DNA of 12,049 bases from Spirochaetia bacterium (GTDB lineage: Bacteria > Spirochaetota > Spirochaetia > Treponematales > Breznakiellaceae). This document shows, piece after piece, positions 6,806 to 12,049 of the stretch. The translations under genes were made by a program, and so were the position numbers. The notes below the pieces were generated by a model. It saw only the letters and a list, made by a program, of their open reading frames with translations. It did no database searches and was not told the DNA's origin. Within the stretch, counting starts at the first letter, position 1; every line of letters starts with the position of its first letter. Location of the stretch: positions 1 to 12,049 of the forward strand of contig BNUX01000086.1 of NCBI GenBank assembly GCA_025997675.1. The letters run 5' to 3'.

Positions 6806-7025
6806 TTGCAGGCTCCTTATAACTGGTTGCAGGCTCCTTATAACTGGTTGCAGGCTCCTTATAACTGGTTGCAGGCTCCTTATGACTGGTTGCAGGCTCC
6901 TTATGACTGGTTGCAGGCTCCTTATGACTGGTTGCAGGCTCCTTATAACTGGTTGCAGGCTCCTTATGACTGGTTGCAGGCTCCTTATAACTGGTTGCAG
7001 GCTCCTTATAACTAGTTGCAAGCTC
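6806..7025. repeat. Tandem array of ten 21-bp repeats plus a partial eleventh
   Basis: Ten head-to-tail copies of TTGCAGGCTCC followed by TTATRACTGG fill 6806-7015 with no spacers; a decayed copy (TTGCAAGCTCC) follows to about 7025. Along the plus strand the R position reads A, A, A, G, G, G, A, G, A, A; the tenth copy also ends in TAG instead of TGG. No other difference is seen. On the minus strand, the direction of both flanking genes, each unit carries AAGGAG, a perfect Shine-Dalgarno-like hexamer, next to a TATAAGG or CATAAGG. The 21-bp period equals about two turns of B-DNA, so any bound protein would sit on the same helix face in each copy. The near identity implies recent expansion or active homogenisation, as in minisatellites. 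Function unknown. Confidence 0.97.
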
Positions 7026-7043
7026 CTAAAAACATGTTTTTAG
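7026..7043. repeat. 18-bp perfect palindrome beside the repeat array
   Basis: CTAAAAACATGTTTTTAG reads the same on both strands. It adjoins the decayed end of the 21-bp array on the side of the HAD phosphatase gene. It could be a dimer-binding operator or a weak AT-rich hairpin after the phosphatase gene; the stem has too little GC to be a convincing intrinsic terminator. Confidence 0.6.
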
Positions 7044-7116
7044 CTGCTGGGCAGTACTTTCTCAAATGGGGGGTGAACTGCCGTAGGGCGGACGATCCGT
7101 TGCGTCAAAAAAACAC

Positions 7117-7779
7117 TTAGTACCGTATCGCCAGCAGTTCCCGCAGTTCTGCCGGGTGGTCGATGATACGGTCGGCGCCGGCAGCCGCCAGGGCGGGTCT
7201 GCTGCGGAAGCCCCAGCTTACCCCCAGGAAGCTGCACTCCGCCGCACGGGCGGTGGCGACATCGACCTCCGAATCGCCCACGAATAGGGTTTCCCGGGGG
7301 CTTCCGTCCAGTTCGGTAATGAGTTCCCAGGTGGATGTGGGGTCCGGTTTGCGGGGGATGCCGGAGCGTTCCCCTATGACCAGGTCAAAGGTATTGGGGG
7401 GGAAGAACTTTCCGATTACCATTTGGGTTAAGTGATCCGCCTTGTTGGACAGGACGGCGGTTTTCACCTTTCTGCCCCGCAGTTCCGCCAGCAGTTCCGG
7501 TATTCCCGGATAGGGCTGTGAAAAATCCGCCGGATGTCCCCGGTAAAAGCTAAGGGCGTTGCGATAGGCGGTATCCACCGTTTTTTCGTCCCGGGCCTCC
7601 GGGGGCAGGGCGAGGGCAGCCAGGGTTCGGAGGCCATTGCCGACAATTTTGGCGTACCGTTCCCGGCTGAGGGTGGGGAAGCCCGCTTCTAAGAGGGCAT
7701 GGTTCATGGCGGCGGCAATATCGCCGATGGTGTCCACCAGGGTTCCGTCCAGATCAAAGATGATGCACTTGAATCTCAT
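7117..7779 (-). CDS. gph: HAD-superfamily phosphatase, phosphoglycolate-phosphatase-like
   Basis: This is a HAD hydrolase of subfamily IA, closest in layout to phosphoglycolate phosphatase (Gph), which removes 2-phosphoglycolate formed during DNA repair, though related enzymes (PPase or beta-phosphoglucomutase types) are hard to separate by eye. From the ATG at 7779 it has 220 residues, a typical length. Motif I is FDLDGTLVD (8-16, with nucleophile D9 and acid D11), the helical cap follows (about 17-85), motif II is LSN (110-112), motif III is the lysine in RKPDP (143-147), and motif IV is GDSEVD (168-173). All catalytic residues are present. The frame is open to a TTG at 7794, but ATG 7779 begins just before the first strand as expected. 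It is divergent from the MATE gene and upstream of the repeat array and miaA. Confidence 0.85.
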   Translation of the reverse strand: MRFKCIIFDLDGTLVDTIGDIAAAMNHALLEAGFPTLSRERYAKIVGNGLRTLAALALPPEARDEKTVDTAYRNALSFYRGHPADFSQPYPGIPELLAELRGRKVKTAVLSNKADHLTQMVIGKFFPPNTFDLVIGERSGIPRKPDPTSTWELITELDGSPRETLFVGDSEVDVATARAAECSFLGVSWGFRSRPALAAAGADRIIDHPAELRELLAIRY

Positions 7780-7817
7780 AGCCCCATTGTACAAAATTGA
7801 GTATAGTTAGATAAGAT
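7780..7817. promoter_or_regulatory. Compact divergent promoter region with overlapping -10 elements
   Basis: Only 38 bp separate the HAD phosphatase ATG from the MATE ATG. TATACT on the minus strand (7805-7800) and TATAGT on the plus strand (7802-7807) are good -10-like hexamers that overlap around the near-symmetrical AGTATAGT. Neither has a convincing -35 box at normal spacing, and the plus-strand transcript would begin only a few bases before the MATE ATG. Directed both ways from one site, this could be a bidirectional promoter, but the evidence is two short motifs. Confidence 0.35.
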
Positions 7818-9194
7818 ATGACTAAAAACCTTACCGTGGGAAATCCCGCTTTACTCATCGTTTCTTTCACCATTCCCCTGCTTATCGGGAACCTGTTTCA
7901 GCAGTTCTACAGTATGGCGGATACCTTCATCGTGGGGCGGACCATCGGGGTGGCGGCCCTGGCGGCGGTGGGCTGTACCGGCAGCCTCGCCTTCCTCTTC
8001 CTGGGCTTTGTTTTGGGCTTTACCTCCGGGACCTCGATCATCACCGCCCAGCGTTTCGGCGCCGGGGACGATGGCGGGGTACGCCGGAGTTTCGCCGTAA
8101 GCATCGTCCTCTCTATCATCATGGCGGTGGTACTGACCACCATAAGCGTGATCTTCACCGGTTCCATACTAAGACTGCTCCGCACCCCGGAGGAGATCTT
8201 CAACGGCGCATACCTCTATATCATCATCATATTCTGGGGCACCGCAGTATTGGTGATGTTCAACCTCCTCTCCAATGTTATGCGCGCCGTGGGGGATAGC
8301 CGGACGCCCCTCTTAGTGTTGGTGGTTGCCTGCCTTATTAACATTGTCCTGGACTATGTTTTTATCCTGGTCTTTCATACCGGGGTGGAGGGCGCGGCCT
8401 ATGCCACGGTTATCGCCCAGTTTCTTTCCGGCCTTTTGTGCGTCCTGGTGATTGTCAAAAAGATGCCTGTCCTCAGAATCCGTAGGGAGGACTGGAAGAT
8501 TGACAGGGCGGATATGGCGGAACATATCAGGGTGGCCCTGCCTATGGGTTTCCAGATGAGTATCATTGCTATCGGGACGGTGGTGCTGCAGTTTGCGTTG
8601 AACCGGCTGGGGACCACCGCAGTGGCGGCTTTTGCGGCGGCCCAGAAAATAGATATGGTGGCGACCATGCCTATGGCCTCCTTCGGGGTTACTATGGCAA
8701 CCTTTACGGCGCAGAATTACGGCGCCCGTAAATTTGACCGTATCCGCGCCGGGGTAGTCCAGAGCAGCGTCATTTCCGGGGTCTTCAGCATCCTTATCGG
8801 GGCACTCTTCTTCCTTATCGGCAATCATCTTGCGGCAATCTTTGTCGGCACGGATCTCCTGGCGGTAAGGCTGGCGCATATCTACCTCAAAATAAATGGC
8901 GCCTCTTATATCATGTTAGCGTTACTGTTTATCTTCCGGAACACCCTTCAAGGACTGGGGGACAGTTTGATCCCCACGGTGGCGGGGATCATGGAGCTGG
9001 TAATGCGTACCCTGGCGGCAATTATTCTGCCGGCCTTTTTCGGGTTTGCCGGAGCCTGCTTCGCCGGCCCCCTGGCCTGGCTGGGAGCCTGTGTGCCCCT
9101 GAGCATCGCCTTTGGACTGACCATGAAGAAGCTTTTGCGGAAGTCTATGGCGGATAAAAAACTGCTTAGCGTGCAGCAGAGAGAGTACTCTTAG
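7818..9194 (+). CDS. MATE-family multidrug efflux transporter
   Basis: This is a 458-residue inner-membrane transporter of the MATE family (NorM/DinF-like branch), which exports organic cations or other solutes in exchange for sodium ions or protons. The N-terminus MTKNLTVGNPALLIVSFTIP and then LLIGNLFQQFYSMADTFIVG (residues 1-40) is the family hallmark. About twelve hydrophobic segments follow in two similar halves of six; the second half begins near HIRVALPMGFQMSIIAIGTV. Length is normal and no break is seen. ATG 7818 fixes the start from the conserved N-terminus; a strong ribosome site is lacking. It is divergent from the HAD gene and overlaps the methyltransferase gene tail to tail by 29 bp. 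Substrate cannot be predicted. No regulator gene is adjacent. Confidence 0.93.
   Translation: MTKNLTVGNPALLIVSFTIPLLIGNLFQQFYSMADTFIVGRTIGVAALAAVGCTGSLAFLFLGFVLGFTSGTSIITAQRFGAGDDGGVRRSFAVSIVLSIIMAVVLTTISVIFTGSILRLLRTPEEIFNGAYLYIIIIFWGTAVLVMFNLLSNVMRAVGDSRTPLLVLVVACLINIVLDYVFILVFHTGVEGAAYATVIAQFLSGLLCVLVIVKKMPVLRIRREDWKIDRADMAEHIRVALPMGFQMSIIAIGTVVLQFALNRLGTTAVAAFAAAQKIDMVATMPMASFGVTMATFTAQNYGARKFDRIRAGVVQSSVISGVFSILIGALFFLIGNHLAAIFVGTDLLAVRLAHIYLKINGASYIMLALLFIFRNTLQGLGDSLIPTVAGIMELVMRTLAAIILPAFFGFAGACFAGPLAWLGACVPLSIAFGLTMKKLLRKSMADKKLLSVQQREYS
9166..9194. other. 29-bp convergent gene overlap with a 10-bp palindrome
   Basis: The last codons of the MATE gene (+) and the methyltransferase gene (-) share 9166-9194. 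Within it AGAGTACTCT (9182-9191) is a perfect palindrome, and CTGCT...AGCAG forms a five-base stem beside it. No T-run follows on either strand, so a terminator is not established. Confidence 0.5.
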
Positions 9195-10032
9195 CAGGCA
9201 GGCGCTTCCCCCGTATCAGCATCACATCTCCCACCCCAAGCCGTTTTGCCGCCCGGTCCGCAATGCGCTTAACCGGCGCCGGCGCCGTTCCCGCCGCCAA
9301 TCCCCCCCAGGTTCGCACCCGCTCTATCGCAAACCCCTTTCCGGTTAAAAGCCGGGACAGGGTCTTAACCGAAAACAGGTAGAGGTGGTCAAAAATCGCG
9401 GACCGCCACCGGCCCCGGAAGAGCCGCGCCTGGAAGCCCGCGATGTTCGGGGTGGTCACGATAAAGTGCCCCCCCGGTTTCAGGATGCGGTGTACCTCCG
9501 CCACAAAGGCGGCGGGATCGTTCAGGTGTTCGATCACATGGGACGCCAGAACCAGATCGAAATCCGTATCGGGAAACCGGTTCTCCTCCAAAGGCAAGCT
9601 CCGCACATCCAGCCCCCGCTCTTTACGGGCATATTCCGCCGCCGGGGAAATCTCCACCCCCGTACACGCCCAGCCCCGGTCCCGCAGTTTTTCTAACAAT
9701 GCCCCGGTGGCGCATCCTATATCCAGAACCGATAGGGCAGTATTACTGTCCACCCCCGCGTCCCCCAGGGCCAGCTCCTGGAGCCGGAGGAACGCCGCCT
9801 CGTTGGCTAATTCGTAGGCCAGATAATCGCCGCCGTACCCTTCCTGGTAGCGCCGCCGTACCGCGTCGTGTTCCGGCTGGGGGTTCATCTGCACCAGGCG
9901 GCAACAGGTACAGCGGACGTAGGAAAAACCTTCGTAGAAAAGGTGTGGGGTAAATACCTCACCGCCGCAGAGGATGCAGGGGATTGTCCGGGTCGTTTCC
10001 GTTTCCACCGGGGTGGACCAGGTCTTAATCAA
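9166..10032 (-). CDS. Zinc-ribbon class I SAM-dependent methyltransferase
   Basis: This 288-residue cytoplasmic protein joins an N-terminal zinc-binding module to a Rossmann-fold methyltransferase. The module has CILC (residues 19-22) and CTCC (41-44), the pattern seen before many methyltransferases that act on sugars or lipid-linked glycans. The SAM-binding motif I VLDIGCATG is at 102-110, an acidic residue ending strand 2 at VEIS (126-129), the motif SHVIEHL at 164-170, and LKPGGHFIVTTPN at 184-196. Such methyltransferases (Methyltransf_11/13 type) modify varied small molecules or glycans; the substrate is unknown. The start is uncertain: the longest frame begins with TTG at 10032, which overlaps the stop of the M23-like gene (shared TTGATTAA) and suggests translational coupling. 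An in-frame GTG at 10008 is the other option. It is the last gene of a three-gene minus-strand run. Confidence 0.85.
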   Translation of the reverse strand: MIKTWSTPVETETTRTIPCILCGGEVFTPHLFYEGFSYVRCTCCRLVQMNPQPEHDAVRRRYQEGYGGDYLAYELANEAAFLRLQELALGDAGVDSNTALSVLDIGCATGALLEKLRDRGWACTGVEISPAAEYARKERGLDVRSLPLEENRFPDTDFDLVLASHVIEHLNDPAAFVAEVHRILKPGGHFIVTTPNIAGFQARLFRGRWRSAIFDHLYLFSVKTLSRLLTGKGFAIERVRTWGGLAAGTAPAPVKRIADRAAKRLGVGDVMLIRGKRLPAKSTLSAAR

Positions 10033-10879
10033 CTTGGAGCCGGTAGATTACATTCCGGGAATTTTGGGCGTTGTCCAGGGCGATTATTTCCAGGGTAACC
10101 TGGCCCCGGGTAAAGGCAATGTCGCCGATCTCGAAACCGGGGTAGGAGGCGTAGACCTGCCGCACCGGGGCCAGACTGTTCCGGTAGGCCATGGCGATGC
10201 CGTCACGGACGGAGAAGGTTTCAAAGTTGAGGTAGCCCTGCTCAACGCCGTTCAGGGAACACATGATACGGAAGGGGGCCAGGGGCAGATCGCCGTTGTT
10301 TTCCCGGGTATCCGAAACTTCTACGATAACCGTGTACCGGCCCTGATTGACGTTCCTGGTTTGGGCGGGGTTGATAGTTTTGTCGCTTTCGTTTTTCAGG
10401 GTAACCGACAGGATGTTTGGAGGCCTCGTGTCGGGCAATGGGGTGATGATCATGGTGGGGTTCACCCAGCGCCGCTCCCGCCGGTCGAAGACGGAAAAAC
10501 AAAAGCCCCCGGTACCGGACCGGCCGGATTTTCCCGCTACGGCGATGTCCGTATTCTTTTCCACCAGGGAAAGGGTCTCCGGCAGCTGGGTCTCATCGAA
10601 GCGGCTGTAGATGCTCACCAGCCCGTCCCCGTGATCCATAGCAATCCAGGCGCCCAGGGGCGAGGGGATCCGGGAGGCGGTACTGTCGGGACTGCTATAG
10701 AAGAGAATTTCCCCGGCATCGGCGGCGCGGATGGGCCCCTCAACCTCAAAGCACACCCCCATGACGGGCTTGCCGTGGTCGTTCCACCCGAAGTTACGGC
10801 TCATCCGGCCTTCCTGGGTGGGCCAGTCCATGCCGTGGAGACTGGATAGGGCAAAAATCAGGGCCAGGTACTTTTTCAT
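10025..10879 (-). CDS. Exported M23/LytM-like protein lacking the zinc ligands
   Basis: This 284-residue protein (ATG 10879) begins with a signal peptide (MKKYLALIFALSSLHG, 1-16) and is probably periplasmic. Residues about 24-141 follow the M23/LytM pattern: FGWND (30-34), GEILFYSS (57-63), the conserved MDHGDGLVSIYSRF (81-94), and AGKSGRSGTGGFCFSVF (115-131). The zinc and catalytic positions are lost: the HxGxD site reads VMGVCF, and the C-terminal HxH site reads FCF. It is thus probably a non-catalytic LytM-like protein, as in EnvC and NlpD of other bacteria, which activate amidases. The C-terminal half (about 145-284) is beta-rich and unrecognised. I prefer 10879 to the earlier TTG at 10903 because it gives a clean signal peptide and follows AGAGG in the end of the upstream gene, four bases before the start of a gap. 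Overlaps the methyltransferase gene by eight bases. Confidence 0.8.
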   Translation of the reverse strand: MKKYLALIFALSSLHGMDWPTQEGRMSRNFGWNDHGKPVMGVCFEVEGPIRAADAGEILFYSSPDSTASRIPSPLGAWIAMDHGDGLVSIYSRFDETQLPETLSLVEKNTDIAVAGKSGRSGTGGFCFSVFDRRERRWVNPTMIITPLPDTRPPNILSVTLKNESDKTINPAQTRNVNQGRYTVIVEVSDTRENNGDLPLAPFRIMCSLNGVEQGYLNFETFSVRDGIAMAYRNSLAPVRQVYASYPGFEIGDIAFTRGQVTLEIIALDNAQNSRNVIYRLQVD

Positions 10880-10883
10880 GGGG

Positions 10884-12008
10884 TTACCTCTTTTCCAATT
10901 CAAAGGAGGCCAGGGTCATATCCCCGCCTATATAGATTTCCGAACCCCGCCTGCTAAAAAAGGCGGTCTCACTCCTAAAGGGAGCCTCCAGGACGACGAG
11001 GCCCGGCAGCCGCAGGGCGGCTAGGATTTTTGACCGGCCCCCCAGGGAGCTAAGCGCAAAGATGAGGGAATCATTGCCCCCCTCACCCAGGGCAGTGATC
11101 GTTCCCCGGAGGGGGACCTTGACGTTCCGCCGGGTTTCAATCTCGTAGAGCCCCAGCCCTCCCTGCCGTTCATAGACGATCCAACGGTCATTCTCGACAA
11201 AAGAAACATGGACCGCACGCCGGAAGCCGTCTTCCAGGAATTCGTGGTAGACAACCCGGTAGGAATCCCCAAACCGTTCCAGCATAAGGAACCGTTGATC
11301 ATCGTAACCCGAAACAATGGCCAGCCGGGAACCGTCCCCGGAGATACGGCAGCCCAGGATCACCGCCAGCCGGGAGCCGCCGGGTTCAAAGAAAAAGACC
11401 CGCCTGCCCAACCTGTCCAGAAGCTCCACGGTCCCGTCCAGGGAGCCCGTGAGAATAAGGTCCGCAGCGGCGTCGATACCGGTGAGGGGGGCCGCGAAAT
11501 CGTAGGTCCAGAGCAATTCCCCGGCCTCGTTCACCAGGGAGAGGGAGGTCTGTTCCTCCCCGATAAGAAAAATCTTCCCGTCCAGGAACAGGGGATAGCC
11601 CCGCCCCTGTTCTATCACCGTGAGGACCTCCCCCTGGAGGTCACGGATGGTAATGGTATCGGGAACCGCATCATATTCGGCCCAGCGCTCATCCGAAAGG
11701 GATACTTTACCCTTAATGGGCTGGTTAATGGTAAACTTCCCCCGGGTATTCACATAGCCGAACCGGTTCCCAAGGGTAAAGGGAACCAGATAGTCCTGGT
11801 CCTGGGGATTGTTGACGGACATCTCCGCAGAATAGTCCGACTCCAGGGAACTAAGCCAGCGGGGCGCCATGATAGTCTCCCGGGGGACCGGCTGGGCGGC
11901 AACAAAGATATAGATAACAAAGACGGAAACCATCGCCCGGATCTGCATCCCCATGGACAGGAGAATGGTAGAAGGGGTTGCGGCCCTCTCCGCCCTTTCC
12001 GCCACCAT
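10884..12008 (-). CDS. Exported or anchored beta-propeller-like protein (start uncertain, possibly truncated)
   Basis: I do not recognise a named family. From ATG 12008 there are 374 residues. A hydrophobic segment (MVSVFVIYIFVAAQ, 26-39) followed by AQPVPRE resembles a signal peptide or anchor. From about residue 80 onward, short beta-strand repeats recur, such as FGYVNTRGKFTIN, LLSV-like LVNEAGELLWTYDF, TGSLDGTVELLDRLGR and IVYERQGGLGLYEIET, typical of WD40/PQQ-type propellers that bind partners rather than catalyse. The frame stays open from 12008 to the window edge, so the gene may begin outside the window. Alternatives are ATG 11954 or 11948, which would give a normal signal peptide. No good ribosome site marks any of them. 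Only four bases separate its stop from the M23-like gene, and its last codons carry that gene's ribosome site. Confidence 0.65.
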   Translation of the reverse strand: MVAERAERAATPSTILLSMGMQIRAMVSVFVIYIFVAAQPVPRETIMAPRWLSSLESDYSAEMSVNNPQDQDYLVPFTLGNRFGYVNTRGKFTINQPIKGKVSLSDERWAEYDAVPDTITIRDLQGEVLTVIEQGRGYPLFLDGKIFLIGEEQTSLSLVNEAGELLWTYDFAAPLTGIDAAADLILTGSLDGTVELLDRLGRRVFFFEPGGSRLAVILGCRISGDGSRLAIVSGYDDQRFLMLERFGDSYRVVYHEFLEDGFRRAVHVSFVENDRWIVYERQGGLGLYEIETRRNVKVPLRGTITALGEGGNDSLIFALSSLGGRSKILAALRLPGLVVLEAPFRSETAFFSRRGSEIYIGGDMTLASFELEKR

Positions 12009-12049
12009 TGTGGAGCACGTGAATTCCCTGCCCCAGTTTCCGGAAAATA

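Larger units (their letters stand above)
6738..7116. other. 379-bp intergenic region between the HAD phosphatase and miaA
   Basis: This is the only large gap in the window. From the miaA side it holds the candidate miaA promoter (6751-6796), ten 21-bp tandem repeats plus a decayed eleventh (6806-7025), an 18-bp perfect palindrome (7026-7043), and about 70 bp with only weak stem possibilities, such as GGCAGT (7050-7055) with ACTGCC (7077-7082). No convincing gene, tRNA or intrinsic terminator was found. Open frames through the repeats exist only because the unit is 21 bp. Confidence 0.7.

Noticed and set aside
6806..7025. A CRISPR array
   Set aside because: The copies are directly adjacent with no unique spacers, the unit is 21 bp, and no cas gene is nearby.
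6774..7043. An ATG-started 89-codon + strand frame through the 21-bp repeats
   Set aside because: No ribosome site precedes the ATG and the frame is open only because of the 21-bp period.
7050..7082. A terminator hairpin after the HAD phosphatase gene
   Set aside because: The GGCAGT/ACTGCC stem has only six pairs and a 21-base loop, with no T-run after it on the minus strand.
9974..10849. A 291-codon open frame on the + strand
   Set aside because: It lies antisense to the M23-like gene, which has a signal peptide, recognisable motifs and operon spacing. The translated + strand product is glycine, valine and proline rich with no family resemblance, as expected from a GC-rich shadow frame.

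Overview
The window reads like a chromosomal segment from a spirochaete, most likely a Treponema-type organism from an animal or insect gut. This is an inference from the general look of the proteins and the GC-rich coding sequence; there is no rRNA or other taxonomic marker. Nearly every base is coding, intergenic gaps are short, and there are no transposases, phage genes, tRNAs or CRISPR arrays.

Layout. (1) 1-2166, + strand: the C-terminal part of an NrnA-type DHH/DHHA1 phosphoesterase cut by the window edge; a divergent sigma-factor-like protein of unknown role; and RlmJ, a 23S rRNA methyltransferase. A striking GTGA-N6-TCAC inverted repeat sits over the nrnA stop codon, upstream of the sigma-like gene. 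(2) 2243-5838, + strand: a tight run of four overlapping or nearly abutting genes. These are deoD (purine nucleoside phosphorylase), an HSL-type alpha/beta hydrolase, a chloramphenicol-acetyltransferase-fold acyltransferase with an HxxxDG motif, and a six-helix membrane protein with a zinc ribbon. The last three look like a functional cassette of unknown substrate. (3) 5841-7779, - strand: a phosphoglycolate-phosphatase-like HAD enzyme, then a 379-bp gap with ten perfect or near-perfect head-to-tail copies of a 21-bp repeat, then miaA. miaA is visibly lower in GC than the rest and carries sequence signatures unlike the usual proteobacterial form. (4) 7818-9194, + strand: a MATE efflux transporter, divergent from the HAD gene across only 38 bp. 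(5) 9166-12049, - strand: a three-gene run of an exported beta-propeller-like protein, an exported M23/LytM-like protein that has lost its zinc ligands, and a zinc-ribbon SAM methyltransferase whose 3' end overlaps the MATE gene.

How the genes fit together. RNA metabolism recurs (NrnA, RlmJ, MiaA), as does purine salvage (DeoD), but these are probably neighbours rather than a pathway. The stretches most likely to hold undescribed biology are the hydrolase/acyltransferase/zinc-ribbon membrane cassette, the 21-bp array in front of miaA, the sigma-like protein with its CRP-like upstream site, and the propeller plus inactive LytM pair.
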